In this document: in pieces, positions 18,245 to 27,244 of the stretch
How positions within the stretch are numbered: position 1 is the first letter of the stretch
Layout: every line of letters begins with the position of its first letter
From: Mahella australiensis 50-1 BON
GTDB lineage: Bacteria > Bacillota > Clostridia > Mahellales > Mahellaceae
Length of the DNA: 64,000 nucleotides
Assembly (NCBI RefSeq): GCF_000213255.1
Contig: NC_015520.1
Span: forward strand, 826,001-890,000
Direction: 5' to 3'
The notes under the pieces: model-generated
Told to the model about the DNA's origin: nothing
Databases searched by the model: none
What the model saw: the letters and a program-made list of their open reading frames with translations, nothing else
Program-made: the position numbers and the translations under genes

Positions 18245-19297
18245 ATGAAACGTTTTGTAAGGATGACCGCGCTGGCAATGGTAGCTATTTTTATTTTTGC
18301 AGGCTGTTCGTTGGTAACAGTGGATCCGGAAAAAGAAAAACAACTGCCAGTAGCAGAGGTCAACGGCGATAAGATACTTAAAGCCGATTATGTGAAGCAA
18401 TACGATGCGTACATCAATGCTGTGGAACAGCAGTACGGTATAGACAAAAAGACATTGGAGACCAGCACGGACTATGCTGATACTTTAGCGCAAATGAGAG
18501 AGGATATAGTAGAAGGTCTCATAACTCAAAAATTGGTTGACCAACAAGCGAAGAAGAATAATATAGCTCTTACCGATGATGATAAAAAACAGGTCAAGGA
18601 TCAGCTACAGCAGCTAAAGGATGCATACGGAGAAGAAGCTTTTGCCGATATGCTTAAACAGCAGCAGATGACCGAGGCAGAATTGGAGCAACTGCTTCAG
18701 GGGGATGCCGTGCAGCAGAAGTTGTTTGATCAATTGACGGCTGGTATCACAGTGACTGATGAAGAGGTAAAAAAATATTATGACGAAAACAAAGATACCG
18801 AGTTTACCGATCCAGAGATGGTAAAAGTGAGCCATATATTGATAAGCATTCCTGAAGACAAGTATTCAGCCGATGAGACTACCAAAAAGACGGAATACGA
18901 TAAGATAAAGCCAGAAGCCGAACAGGTTCTGGCTAAAGCCAAAGCCGGAGATGATTTTGCTGAGTTGGTTAAGCAGTATTCGGACGATGCAGGGACAAAG
19001 GATCAAGGCGGCACCCTTACATTTTCGCGCGAAGATCAAATAGAACCGGCTTTTATAGAAGCCTCGTTTGCTTTAAAGAATAAGGGCGATATAAGCGGTC
19101 TTGTCCAAACGTCCTATGGGTATCATATAATCAGATTGGAAGAAAAGATACCTTCAAAAGTTCACACGTTTGAAGAGAAGAAACAGGAGATACACGATAC
19201 GTTACTACAACAGAAGAAAAATGATAAGATAACAGCGCTTATAGAGGAATGGAAAAAAGGATCGGATATAAAGAAATACGAAAAAAATTATAAGTAA
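18245..19297 (+). CDS. PrsA/SurA-type peptidyl-prolyl isomerase lipoprotein
   Basis: This 350-residue extracytoplasmic foldase has a signal peptide with the lipobox 'IFAGC' (Cys about residue 21). A SurA-like helical chaperone domain follows, then a parvulin (PPIC) domain at about 195-300 with 'VSHILISIPED', 'FAELVKQYSDD', 'GGTLTFSREDQIEPAF' and 'SYGYHIIRLEE'. It would be tethered to the outer face of the membrane and help fold secreted proteins. It has its own promoter and strong GGGAGGAG site. It is inserted between mfd and spoVT, which are direct neighbours in Bacillus. Confidence 0.92.
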   Translation: MKRFVRMTALAMVAIFIFAGCSLVTVDPEKEKQLPVAEVNGDKILKADYVKQYDAYINAVEQQYGIDKKTLETSTDYADTLAQMREDIVEGLITQKLVDQQAKKNNIALTDDDKKQVKDQLQQLKDAYGEEAFADMLKQQQMTEAELEQLLQGDAVQQKLFDQLTAGITVTDEEVKKYYDENKDTEFTDPEMVKVSHILISIPEDKYSADETTKKTEYDKIKPEAEQVLAKAKAGDDFAELVKQYSDDAGTKDQGGTLTFSREDQIEPAFIEASFALKNKGDISGLVQTSYGYHIIRLEEKIPSKVHTFEEKKQEIHDTLLQQKKNDKITALIEEWKKGSDIKKYEKNYK

Positions 19298-19340
19298 TAT
19301 ATAAGCCTCCTTGGTCTATGTATCATTGGTGAAAAATAGT

Positions 19341-19370
19341 GAATAAAACTTGCCCATTGGTAAGATAATA
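19341..19370 (+). promoter_or_regulatory. Possible forespore-type promoter upstream of spoVT
   Basis: GAATAA (19341-19346) and GATAATA (19364-19370) are 17 bases apart and resemble sigma-F/sigma-G promoters (GnATA and CATnnTA) with one mismatch in the -10. spoVT is sigma-G controlled in Bacillus, which makes this plausible but not proven. Confidence 0.35.
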
Positions 19371-19421
19371 AATGCGGTAAGGATGGTTTTGTAAAACAAT
19401 ACAGATTAAGGAGGCATATAT

Positions 19422-19982
19422 ATGAAGGCTACAGGTATTGTTAGACGTATAGACGACCTGGGCAGGGTAGTTATACCCAAGGAGATACGTAGGACTTTGA
19501 GGATACGAGAAGGCGATCCGCTGGAGATTTTCACCGATAAAGAAGGCGGGGTGATTCTGAGAAAGTATTCGTTTATAGGCGAATTAAATGATTTCGCCAA
19601 AGAATATGCCGATACAATCTCTCAGATATTGGGGCATATAGTGTGTATAGCTGATAAAGATAACATAATAGCCGTATCGGGTGCTGCTATAAAAAAGGAT
19701 CTTCAAGATAAACGTATCAGCAGTGAGTTGGAGCAAATAATAACTGGTAAAGAAATATTTATAGCTGATAAGAATACTGATAGGAAACCTTGCAGCATTG
19801 TTGCCGATGATGAGGCTAAATATACAGCCGAGCTTATAGCTCCTATCGTCACTCCGTTTGACGGCAAAGGAGTAGGAGCGGTCATATTATTGTCCAAAGA
19901 ACCGAATGCAGTTATCGGAGAGTCGGACATCAAAGTGGCGCGGTCTGCGGCAGACTTTTTGGCTAAGCAGATGCAAGGGTGA
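19422..19982 (+). CDS. spoVT: Stage V sporulation regulator SpoVT
   Basis: This 186-residue regulator has an N-terminal AbrB-type swapped-hairpin DNA-binding domain ('MKATGIVRRIDDLGRVVIPKEIRR', then 'LRIREGDPLEIF') and a C-terminal GAF-like domain from about residue 60. SpoVT tunes sigma-G-dependent genes late in forespore development. The start follows TTAAGGAGGC. Its place just before spoVB and mazG is conserved. A terminator follows, so it is probably its own unit. Confidence 0.95.
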   Translation: MKATGIVRRIDDLGRVVIPKEIRRTLRIREGDPLEIFTDKEGGVILRKYSFIGELNDFAKEYADTISQILGHIVCIADKDNIIAVSGAAIKKDLQDKRISSELEQIITGKEIFIADKNTDRKPCSIVADDEAKYTAELIAPIVTPFDGKGVGAVILLSKEPNAVIGESDIKVARSAADFLAKQMQG

Positions 19983-19996
19983 CGTCAAACTATGAG

Positions 19997-20030
19997 ATAC
20001 CGGTGATCATTAGATTGCCGGTATTTTATT
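19997..20030 (+). terminator. Rho-independent terminator after spoVT
   Basis: ATACCGG (19997-20003) pairs with CCGGTAT (20018-20024), followed by a T-rich tail TTTTATTTAT. Confidence 0.75.
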
Positions 20031-20103
20031 TATGTCGCAATCGGTGTTGCAAAAAATGCTATCTTATCGTAAAATTAAATAGATTAAAGAGACGAATAAT
20101 TAG

Positions 20104-21729
20104 ATGGAGCGGTGTATGAGCAGACAAACATTCTTAAAGGGTGCTGCCATATTGGGTTTGGCTGGCCTTTTAGTTAAGATAATAGGTGCATTTTATAGAA
20201 TTCCGCTGGCCTACATAATAGGTCCTGAAGGCATGGGCTTATATCAGATGGCTTATCCAATATATACTACGTTGCTTTATATATCGGTAGCCGGCATACC
20301 TACCGCTATATCCAAAATGGTGGCTGAACGCATCGCTTTAGGCCATCGAAGAGATGCTCATCGAGTTTTTATGATATCATTCAAGCTGTTGTTGATCTTA
20401 GGTATTATTACAACTGTATTATTGCTGCTAGCTACGCCTTTGCTGGCTTTGTACCTTAAGAATCAAAAATCGCTGTACGCATTTTTGGCTATAGCGCCAT
20501 CATTATTCTTTGTTTCAATGATATCGGCTTACAGAGGCTATTTTCAAGGAATGCAGCAGATGATACCTACTGCATTATCCCAGATAATCGAACAATTAGG
20601 TAAACTGATATTCGGATTGTGGCTAGCCAGCCTCTGGATGCCCAAAGGTGTGCAGTATGGAGCTATGGGCGCTGTGCTGGGCGTGACTATAAGCGAAGTA
20701 CTGGCCTTTGCAATGCTTGTGGTAACATACAATATCAAGCGCCATGATATAAGATTAGCTGTGCAGCGAGACTTTAACAGGCGATATCGCGAAAGGAAAG
20801 AATCGATATTACAAGAATTATTGAGAATAGCGATTCCTATAACCATAGGAGGATTGGTTATACCATTGGTCAATATTACTGATCTTATGATAATACCCAG
20901 GCGACTTGCTGGATTGGGGTTATCTACCCAGCAAAGCACCGAGCTATACGGCTATCTAACGGGCTATGCCAATACTTTGGTCAATTTTCCTCAAGTCATA
21001 ACCGTAGCACTATCGGCAAGCTTGGTACCGGCTATATCAGAAGCCGCTATATTAAAAGATATAAATGGTTTGCAAGAAAAAGCTAATATTGCTATACGAT
21101 TAACCATACTTCTAGGCCTGCCTTCAGCGCTTGGCATGGCTGTATTAGCCCAGCCTATATTACAACTCCTATATCAAACATTGACGGCACAACAGTTAGC
21201 TATAAGCAGTCAGATACTCGAGATATTAGCGTTTTCTATAATATTTCTTACATTAGTGCAGACATCGGCTGGTATACTTCAAGGAGTGGGTAAAGTGGGT
21301 ATACCGGTTATAAATCTTTTTTGGGGGGCGCTGCTTAAGATAGTGATGAATTATGTATTAGTGGGTATACCGGCGCTCAATATAAGAGGCGCTGCTTTTG
21401 GTACCATAGCCTGTTATGGGTTGGCGGCTGTCTTGGATCTGTTGGCGGTTGCGCGGTATACGCATATAAAATTCAATGCGGCATCATTTTTGGTAAAACC
21501 TGCTATATCCGCCGGTGTCATGATAGCGGCGGTGTGGGTGCTATATAGATGGTTATATGTATTTTTGGGCAGCAATAGTATAGCTACTCTGCTGGCTATT
21601 CTGGTAGGTATAATAGTATACGGTTTGATGCTTATGGCTATAGGAGCGGTGACGTATAATGATCTCCGTCAGATAGATCGTTTAAAAGGGATGGCTGATA
21701 AACTTTATAGAATGGGGATGTTACGATGA
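20104..21729 (+). CDS. spoVB: SpoVB/MurJ-like polysaccharide flippase
   Basis: This 541-residue membrane protein of the MOP exporter superfamily has about 14 predicted helices. The N-terminus 'FLKGAAILGLAGLLVKIIGAFYRIPLAYIIGPEGMGLYQMAYPIY' type segment is typical of SpoVB/YabM, which is linked to spore cortex or lipid-linked precursor export. The central cytoplasmic loop is Arg/Lys-rich. It overlaps mazG by 4 bases, matching the yabM-yabN pair of Bacillus. Two other start codons nearby (MSRQTF at 20116) are possible. Substrate is inferred from the family only. Confidence 0.9.
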   Translation: MERCMSRQTFLKGAAILGLAGLLVKIIGAFYRIPLAYIIGPEGMGLYQMAYPIYTTLLYISVAGIPTAISKMVAERIALGHRRDAHRVFMISFKLLLILGIITTVLLLLATPLLALYLKNQKSLYAFLAIAPSLFFVSMISAYRGYFQGMQQMIPTALSQIIEQLGKLIFGLWLASLWMPKGVQYGAMGAVLGVTISEVLAFAMLVVTYNIKRHDIRLAVQRDFNRRYRERKESILQELLRIAIPITIGGLVIPLVNITDLMIIPRRLAGLGLSTQQSTELYGYLTGYANTLVNFPQVITVALSASLVPAISEAAILKDINGLQEKANIAIRLTILLGLPSALGMAVLAQPILQLLYQTLTAQQLAISSQILEILAFSIIFLTLVQTSAGILQGVGKVGIPVINLFWGALLKIVMNYVLVGIPALNIRGAAFGTIACYGLAAVLDLLAVARYTHIKFNAASFLVKPAISAGVMIAAVWVLYRWLYVFLGSNSIATLLAILVGIIVYGLMLMAIGAVTYNDLRQIDRLKGMADKLYRMGMLR

Positions 21730-22511
21730 GCGACAAAGAGCAACATTTTAATTTTAAGGATTTATTGGATATTATGACTAAATTGCGCGGCGAGGGGGGT
21801 TGCCCGTGGGATAGAGAACAGACTCATGAAAGCCTTCGGCAGTATATGTTAGAAGAAAGCTATGAGGTAGTGGATGCTATAAACCATAAACATGACGATG
21901 AATTGAAAGAAGAACTTGGCGATGTGCTCCTTCAGGTGGTATTCCACGCTCAAATAGCTGCCGAGCAAAACAGATTTACCATCCAAGATGTTATAGATAA
22001 TATATGCCGTAAAATGATAAGCAGGCATACGCATATCTTTGGCGACGATACCGCCGATACGGTGGCGCAGGTACTGGATAATTGGGAGAGGATTAAGTCC
22101 GATGAAAAGGGTTTTGATACTCATACAGAAAGGATGAAAGCTATACCGTCTATATTGCCCGCGCTCATGAGGAGCTATAAAGTTCAAAAGAAGGCTGCAG
22201 CGGTGGGCTTCGACTGGGATGATGTGAAAGATGCTATTAGTAAAGTGGATGAAGAGCTCCAGGAATTTAAGGATGTATATTTAAGTGAAAATTATGGTAA
22301 AATAGTAGAAGAACTCGGTGATCTGCTGTTTGCCATAGTAAATGTGGCTCGCTTTTTGGATATACAGCCCGAGTTAGCGCTCAATGAAGCTACGGAGAAA
22401 TTTATAAAGCGATTTGAATATATTGAGAATAGCGCTAAAGGAGCCGGTAAGAGGCTGGAAGATATGTCGCTAAAGGAGATGGACGAGCTTTGGGAGCAGG
22501 CTAAATTGTAA
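21726..22511 (+). CDS. mazG: MazG nucleoside triphosphate pyrophosphohydrolase
   Basis: This 261-residue protein has two MazG domains. The first carries 'GGCPWDREQTHESLRQYMLEESYEVVDAI' and 'ELKEELGDVLLQVVFHA', the EExxE plus ExxD metal site. The second begins near 'FDWDDVKDAISKVDEELQEF' and has 'ELGDLLFAIVNVARF'. MazG hydrolyses (d)NTPs to monophosphates and can limit damaged nucleotides or (p)ppGpp-related signals. The Bacillus counterpart YabN has an extra N-terminal methyltransferase-like domain that is missing here. It is coupled to spoVB by an ATGA overlap. Confidence 0.94.
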   Translation: MSDKEQHFNFKDLLDIMTKLRGEGGCPWDREQTHESLRQYMLEESYEVVDAINHKHDDELKEELGDVLLQVVFHAQIAAEQNRFTIQDVIDNICRKMISRHTHIFGDDTADTVAQVLDNWERIKSDEKGFDTHTERMKAIPSILPALMRSYKVQKKAAAVGFDWDDVKDAISKVDEELQEFKDVYLSENYGKIVEELGDLLFAIVNVARFLDIQPELALNEATEKFIKRFEYIENSAKGAGKRLEDMSLKEMDELWEQAKL

Positions 22512-22598
22512 AATTTAATAAAAGTATTGATTTTTAGCTCAAAATCTGCAAAAATAATGGTAAAAGCAAGACTAATTAAACAAAGGAGGAAAAACCCA

Positions 22599-22874
22599 TT
22601 GAATAAAGCAGAACTGATAGCAAAGATGGCAGAGAAAGGTGAGATGACCAAAAAGGATGCTGAAAAAGCATTGAATGCTTTTGTGGATGCGGTTACCGAG
22701 GCATTGGTTAATGGTGATACAGTGCAATTGGTAGGGTTTGGGACATTTAGAGTTAGCCCTCGCAGCGCTCGAAAGGGCCGTGATCCTCAAACGCAAAAGG
22801 AAATAATGATACCAGCATCCAAAGCCCCGGTATTTAAAGCGGGAAAAGCTTTAAAAGATGCCGTCAAGGGTTAA
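22599..22874 (+). CDS. hup: HU family DNA-binding protein
   Basis: This 91-residue histone-like protein begins 'NKAELIAKMAEKGEMTKKDAEKALNAF' and carries the beta-arm region 'GFGTFRVSPRSARKGRDPQTQKEI' ending in 'FKAGKALKDAV'. HU dimers bend and compact DNA. The start is a TTG with the strong site AAAGGAGG 8 bases upstream; the ATG at 22527 would add 24 residues not found in the family. It is followed by a terminator. HU inserted between mazG and rqcP is common in Clostridia. Confidence 0.96.
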   Translation: MNKAELIAKMAEKGEMTKKDAEKALNAFVDAVTEALVNGDTVQLVGFGTFRVSPRSARKGRDPQTQKEIMIPASKAPVFKAGKALKDAVKG

Positions 22875-22882
22875 TGTACCAG

Positions 22883-22913
22883 AAGCTGCGAGTAATTCGC
22901 AGCTTTACTTTTA
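22883..22913 (+). terminator. Rho-independent terminator after HU gene
   Basis: AAGCTGCGA (22883-22891) pairs with TCGCAGCTT (22897-22905), with a 5-base loop and the tail TACTTTTATT. Confidence 0.8.
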
Positions 22914-22931
22914 TTCAGAGGGGAAATGTCG

Positions 22932-23171
22932 ATGCGTTTAGACAAGTTCTTAAAAGTTTCACGCATTATAAAAAGGCGTACCATTGCTAATCAAGCATGT
23001 GATCAAGGAAGGGTCAAAATAAACGGTCGTGTGGCTAAGGCTGCTGCTGAGGTTAAGGCGGGAGATGTACTGGAAATACAGTTTGGCGACAGAGTCATGC
23101 GATATCAAATATTGCAGGTAGTAGAATCGCCGTCTAAAGAACAGGTTTCAGAACTATATAAAGTGATATAA
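22932..23171 (+). CDS. rqcP: S4-domain ribosome quality-control protein RqcP (YabO)
   Basis: This 79-residue protein is a lone S4 RNA-binding domain: 'MRLDKFLKVSRIIKRRTIANQACDQGRVKINGRVAKAAAEVKAGDVLEI'. In Bacillus, RqcP/YabO works with RqcH in alanine tailing of stalled nascent chains on the 50S subunit. Gene order (mazG, rqcP, yabP, yabQ, divIC) supports this over a general Hsp15 label. ATG 22932 is 8 bases after GAGGGG; the ATG at 22926 is too close to it. Confidence 0.9.
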   Translation: MRLDKFLKVSRIIKRRTIANQACDQGRVKINGRVAKAAAEVKAGDVLEIQFGDRVMRYQILQVVESPSKEQVSELYKVI

Positions 23172-23246
23172 CATTTATAATTTGTGTTTAATAGATTGCG
23201 TTTATTGAGATACTATGATCGTATATATCATGAGGAGGATTGTAGT

Positions 23247-24221
23247 ATGTTCAAAAAACGCAATTTTGTTATAATAGCAGTTGTATTATTGGTTCTTACA
23301 TCATGTGCTCGCACTAGGCCCGAGCCTCTTACGCAGCCGAAGCAACCCGATAAGCCGGCTATACCGACTAAAATAAGCACGGGAAACAATGCAGAGCCGA
23401 TTTTAAGGGTTTATGATAAAGATAAAGGTATAGTTGACGAGATGAAGTTTGAAGATTATATAGCAGCGGTCGTGGCAGGCGAGATGAAAAATGATTGGCC
23501 GCTACAAGCATTAGCAGCTCAAGCCATTATAGCGCGCAGCTTCGTCTTGAATTTTATCGTTGAAAAAGGCGGTTCAAGGTATGGAAACGCCGATGTATCT
23601 ACGGATATAGAAGAAGCTCAAGCGTGGAATCCTTCTGCTGTAAATGATCGTATAAAAGAAGCTGTCAGAAGCACACGTGGTCAGGTCATCGTATACGATG
23701 GGCATTTCGCCAATACATGGTTTCATGCGCATTCTGGCGGTATGACCGCTACAGCCAAAGAGGGGCTTAACTATAAAGAGAAGGAGCCGCCGTATATACA
23801 GGTAGTAAGATCGCAGGAGTCGGATAAAGCACCTGCCAATAGTAAAGCCTGGGAAGCTACATTTTCTGAAAATGAGGTGCTGAGAGCTTTGCATAGCTTA
23901 AATGTAAACATAAATGATTTTGATACCGCCAAAGTAGTTGCAAGAGGGCCGTCAGGCAGGGCTACGGCTATAAAATTTGATAATGCCGTTGTATCAGCGC
24001 CCGAGCTGCGTCTGGTGTTAGGTAGTACAAAGATGCGGTCTACCCTGCTCACATCGTTGGTATATAAAAATGGGCAGTTGATCATAAAAGGTAAAGGGTA
24101 TGGCCACGGAGTGGGTATGTCCCAATGGGGTGCATATAAAATGGCTGAAGATGGTCAGACTGCCTCAGAAATAGTAAAGTATTACTATAAAGGGATAGAC
24201 ATCGTTAAGATGTGGGATTAG
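23247..24221 (+). CDS. SpoIID/LytB-domain lipoprotein
   Basis: This 324-residue protein has a lipoprotein signal ending 'LVLTSC' and a Pro-rich linker. The SpoIID/LytB domain starts at about residue 55: 'FEDYIAAVVAGEMKNDWPLQALAAQAIIARSF', 'AWFHAHSGG'-type 'TWFHAHSGGMTATAKE', and the end 'GYGHGVGMSQWGAYKMAEDG'. This domain is a lytic transglycosylase that works on amidase-treated glycan during engulfment, or an amidase enhancer. It is a paralogue-type copy located between rqcP and yabP rather than the usual spoIID site. Start follows TGAGGAGGA; the ATG at 23184 lacks a site. Confidence 0.88.
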   Translation: MFKKRNFVIIAVVLLVLTSCARTRPEPLTQPKQPDKPAIPTKISTGNNAEPILRVYDKDKGIVDEMKFEDYIAAVVAGEMKNDWPLQALAAQAIIARSFVLNFIVEKGGSRYGNADVSTDIEEAQAWNPSAVNDRIKEAVRSTRGQVIVYDGHFANTWFHAHSGGMTATAKEGLNYKEKEPPYIQVVRSQESDKAPANSKAWEATFSENEVLRALHSLNVNINDFDTAKVVARGPSGRATAIKFDNAVVSAPELRLVLGSTKMRSTLLTSLVYKNGQLIIKGKGYGHGVGMSQWGAYKMAEDGQTASEIVKYYYKGIDIVKMWD

Positions 24222-24303
24222 GGCACGTAATAGTTCTAAATATTTTGGTACAGGCATATCATTTATCGATAATATAAATTGGCTATGAAGGGAGAGAAGT
24301 AAT

Positions 24304-24609
24304 TTGCCCGCTAAAGAACCAGAACCTAAAAAGATCGTGAAAGATGTGCCTCATACCGTTGTAATGCAAAATAGAGAAAGGATGACTATTACTGGAGTGA
24401 ATGATGTGGAAAGCTTTAACGAGGAAATTATAAGCGTTTCCACTAGCGTTGGTTATGTAATAGTAAAAGGAACCGGTCTTCATATTAATAAACTGAGCCT
24501 GGACGATGGTGAGCTGATGGTAGAAGGTTACATAGATGGGCTCAATTACACAGATAAAATAGATAGTCACGGTAAAACATCCGGTTTTTTAGGTAAGATG
24601 TTCAAGTGA
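24304..24609 (+). CDS. yabP: Sporulation protein YabP
   Basis: This 101-residue protein has the YabP/YqfC fold pattern: 'HTVVMQNRERMTITGVNDVESFNEEIISVST', then 'GYVIVKGTGLHINKLSLDDGELMVEGYIDGLNY'. YabP is made in the mother cell and helps spore assembly; its mechanism is unknown. It begins with TTG after GGGAGAGAAG and overlaps yabQ by 4 bases, the usual pair. Confidence 0.9.
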   Translation: MPAKEPEPKKIVKDVPHTVVMQNRERMTITGVNDVESFNEEIISVSTSVGYVIVKGTGLHINKLSLDDGELMVEGYIDGLNYTDKIDSHGKTSGFLGKMFK

Positions 24610-24989
24610 ATATAGAGCAGACATATGTTTTTGGTATTATGATCATATGCGGTTTCCTAGTAGGTATTGTGTATGACCTATACAGAGTATTCCGATGGAA
24701 ATGCAGGCCGTCCAAGGTGATAATAGGTTTACTGGATCTGCTATTTTGGCTGGTAACTGCATTGTTTTGTTTTTACGTGCTTTTTAAGATTAATTATGCA
24801 GAAATACGATTTTATCTATTCCTTGCTTTCGGAGTAGGTTGGATGTGTTATCTCCTCGTTATAAGCCGATATTTTATTGCGCTGTTTACCAAAATAATGG
24901 AAGTAGTAGCAATTATATCTAGAGGCTTAATTAATTTGTTACTGTTGCCTTATAAATTTGTTCACAGTAGGCATAAAAATTTTAAATAA
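24606..24989 (+). CDS. yabQ: Sporulation membrane protein YabQ
   Basis: This 127-residue protein has about four hydrophobic helices with the YabQ pattern 'GFLVGIVYDLYRVFRW', 'DLLFWLVTALFCFYVLFKINYAEIRFYLFLAFGVG'. In Bacillus, YabQ is needed for spore cortex formation. It starts with GTG overlapping the yabP stop. It is shorter than some family members, ending in a basic tail. Confidence 0.88.
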   Translation: MNIEQTYVFGIMIICGFLVGIVYDLYRVFRWKCRPSKVIIGLLDLLFWLVTALFCFYVLFKINYAEIRFYLFLAFGVGWMCYLLVISRYFIALFTKIMEVVAIISRGLINLLLLPYKFVHSRHKNFK

Positions 24990-25056
24990 TAGAAGGATTT
25001 TTGAGATTTGTGGCGAATATATTAATATATAAACATTAGACAAGCTGGAGAGGAAA

Positions 25057-25341
25057 ATGAAAAAGCGAAAGAAATTTTTGCGCATAGGCTTGCTGCTTTT
25101 GCTTATAGGGTATGTGTCTGCGATGTTGATAAATCAACAAACGCAGTTCAATTACATACGTTCCCAGAAGCAACAGGTTTCTGAGCAGATAGCAGAGCTG
25201 AAGGAAGAAAACCAACGATTAGAACGCCAAATCGATCTATCCAATACCGACGAGTATATTGAAAGAGTGGCACGGGAGCAGCTTGGCATGGTTAAGGATG
25301 GAGAAGTGAGATACCTAGATGATTCTGAATTGGGCAAATAA
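25057..25341 (+). CDS. divIC: Septum formation initiator DivIC/FtsB-like protein
   Basis: This 94-residue protein has a basic N-terminus, one membrane helix (about 9-24), an extracytoplasmic coiled coil ('QKQQVSEQIAELKEENQRLERQIDL') and the short 'DEYIERVAREQLGMVKDGE' segment typical of the FtsB/DivIC family. It is part of the divisome FtsL-DivIC-DivIB complex. The position after yabQ is conserved. A TATATAAACATTAG sequence precedes it at 25026-25039 and recurs before yabR. Confidence 0.92.
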   Translation: MKKRKKFLRIGLLLLLIGYVSAMLINQQTQFNYIRSQKQQVSEQIAELKEENQRLERQIDLSNTDEYIERVAREQLGMVKDGEVRYLDDSELGK

Positions 25342-25445
25342 GTTTCTTAGGTTAATGCAAGACGACGCCCCGTTATAGAACTGGTTATTTTTATATTGTA
25401 TATAAACATTAGTGTTAAATAAAAAAAGGAGGATAATCTCATTTT

Positions 25446-25838
25446 ATGACCTTACAAGTGGGGAATATAGTTGATGGCACAGTGTCTGGAATAACCAAGT
25501 TTGGAGCCTTTATTAAATTGCCCGATGGCAGTACAGGTTTGGTCCATATATCTGAAATAGCGGATTTTTACGTTGCCGATATAAAGGATCAATTAAAAGA
25601 AAACGATAGGGTTAGGGTAAAGGTATTGTCGATAGGCGATGACGGCAAGATCCGTTTATCGATAAAAAAAGCCAAACAGCCAGAGAATGTATCAATAAAT
25701 AACCAAAATAAAGAACAAGCGCTATCCTTTGAGGATAGGCTGGCCCAATTCTTAAAAGATAGTGAAGAAAGGTTGAATGATTTGAAGCAGAATCAAGAGG
25801 CCAAGCAACGCGGCGGATATAGCAGGCGTTATGTATAA
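25446..25838 (+). CDS. yabR: S1 RNA-binding domain protein YabR
   Basis: This 130-residue protein has an N-terminal S1 domain (residues 3-75: 'VGNIVDGTVSGITKFGAFIKLPDGSTGLVHISEIAD', 'VKVLSIGDDGKIRLSIKKA') and a charged C-terminal half rich in Gln, Lys and Glu. It probably binds RNA or ribosomes. It is the usual last member of the yabP-yabQ-divIC-yabR group and has a strong AAAGGAGGA site. A terminator follows. Confidence 0.92.
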   Translation: MTLQVGNIVDGTVSGITKFGAFIKLPDGSTGLVHISEIADFYVADIKDQLKENDRVRVKVLSIGDDGKIRLSIKKAKQPENVSINNQNKEQALSFEDRLAQFLKDSEERLNDLKQNQEAKQRGGYSRRYV

Positions 25839-25874
25839 TGGGGAGGGTGCCAATAAGTATAACGATAAATTTTT

Positions 25875-25899
25875 AAGGATCGCTTAAGCGGTCCTTTTT
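25875..25899 (+). terminator. Rho-independent terminator after yabR
   Basis: AAGGATCGC (25875-25883) pairs with GCGGTCCTT (25888-25896) with one G-U pair and a TTAA loop, then TTTTTA. Confidence 0.8.
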
Positions 25900-25937
25900 A
25901 TATTGTCCTGTAAATTGGTTAAATTATCGTTAAGTTA

Positions 25938-25966
25938 TTGCGAATTTATGTGGATTGTACTATACT
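25938..25966 (+). promoter_or_regulatory. Sigma-A-type promoter for cinA
   Basis: TTGCGA (25938-25943) and TATACT (25961-25966) are exactly 17 bases apart. A GGTTAAAGGTTAAA direct repeat follows at 25972-25985, just before the ribosome site of cinA. Confidence 0.6.
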
Positions 25967-26002
25967 GATTAAGGTTAAAGGTTAAACAGGAGGCAGAATT
26001 AG

Positions 26003-27244
26003 ATGGATTGTGAAATTATAAGCGTGGGTACCGAGTTGCTTTTAGGCCAGATTGCCAACACTGATGCCCAGTATATATCACAGAGATTATCTGAGTTAGG
26101 GATAAACGTATACTATCATACGGTCGTGGGAGATAACAAGCAACGTTTGCTGGATGCCTTGGACGTGGCTGTAAAGAGGGCTGATCTCATTATTACTACT
26201 GGTGGGCTTGGCCCAACGGTCGATGATCTCACGAAAGAAACAGTGGCCGAATTTCTAGGTTTAGAGCTACAAATGCATGAGCCTAGCTTGCAACATATTA
26301 AGGAACATTTTAATCGTACTGGTCGACAAGTAAGCGATAATAATATAAAACAGGCTTTACTGCCGAAAGGAAGCATACCAATACCCAATCCCAACGGTAC
26401 GGCGCCCGGTGTAATAATAGAGCATGAGAAAGGTATATTTATAGTATTGCCTGGGCCACCTTTGGAACTTCAACCTATGTTTGAAGAGACTGTAGTGCCG
26501 TTTTTACAGAAATGCTCGGATTATACCATCGTGTCCAAGGTGATCCGCATATTCGGTATAGGTGAGTCAAAAGTGGAAGAAATGGTCAAGGATTTACTGG
26601 ATGAACAGGACAATCCTACAATAGCTCCTTTGGTTGGTCATGGCGATGTTACATTGCGTATCACCGCGCGGGTGCGTAAAGGCGAGGATGCTTATGCGTT
26701 GATAAATCCCGTCGAGCGGCAAATAAAGCAGCGTTTGGGTGATGCTGTATATGGTGTGGATGATGACACCCTGAGCAAAGTGGTAAGCCGTATGCTTATA
26801 GAACGTGAGCTTAAACTCGCGTTGGCTGAATCTTGTACAGGCGGACTTATATCCGATAAATTAACAGATGTACCTGGCATATCCATGGTATTTGATAGAG
26901 GCTTGGTTACTTATAGTAATGAAGCCAAAATGGAGTTATTGGGCGTGTCGAGTGATACATTGAATCGTTTTGGAGCAGTAAGCCCACAGACTGCTGAGGA
27001 AATGGCATTAGGGGCATTGGCTCACAGCCATGCTGATGTAGCATTAGCCGTTACAGGTATAGCCGGTCCTGATGGAGGTACGCTGTCTAAACCGGTCGGT
27101 TTGGTATATATGGCTATAGCGGATAGCTATGGAGCGTATAGCAGCAAACATGTGTTTAACGGCGATCGCAGGCGGATAAAAGAAATAGCTGCGCTTACAG
27201 CACTGAACCTATTGCGCCTGCATTTGCTCAAAAATAACGATTGA
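26003..27244 (+). CDS. cinA: CinA-family nicotinamide-nucleotide amidase
   Basis: This 413-residue protein has the N-terminal molybdopterin-binding-like (COG1058) domain ('EIISVGTELLLGQIANTDAQYIS', 'TTGGLGPTVDDLTKE') and the C-terminal CinA deamidase domain ('LALAESCTGGLISDKLTDVPGISMVF', 'VTGIAGPDGGT'). It recycles NMN to nicotinate mononucleotide and removes ADP-ribose-type by-products. In Firmicutes it sits before recA and is linked to competence. Its stop codon lies within the -35 box of the recA promoter, so the two units abut. Confidence 0.95.
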   Translation: MDCEIISVGTELLLGQIANTDAQYISQRLSELGINVYYHTVVGDNKQRLLDALDVAVKRADLIITTGGLGPTVDDLTKETVAEFLGLELQMHEPSLQHIKEHFNRTGRQVSDNNIKQALLPKGSIPIPNPNGTAPGVIIEHEKGIFIVLPGPPLELQPMFEETVVPFLQKCSDYTIVSKVIRIFGIGESKVEEMVKDLLDEQDNPTIAPLVGHGDVTLRITARVRKGEDAYALINPVERQIKQRLGDAVYGVDDDTLSKVVSRMLIERELKLALAESCTGGLISDKLTDVPGISMVFDRGLVTYSNEAKMELLGVSSDTLNRFGAVSPQTAEEMALGALAHSHADVALAVTGIAGPDGGTLSKPVGLVYMAIADSYGAYSSKHVFNGDRRRIKEIAALTALNLLRLHLLKNND

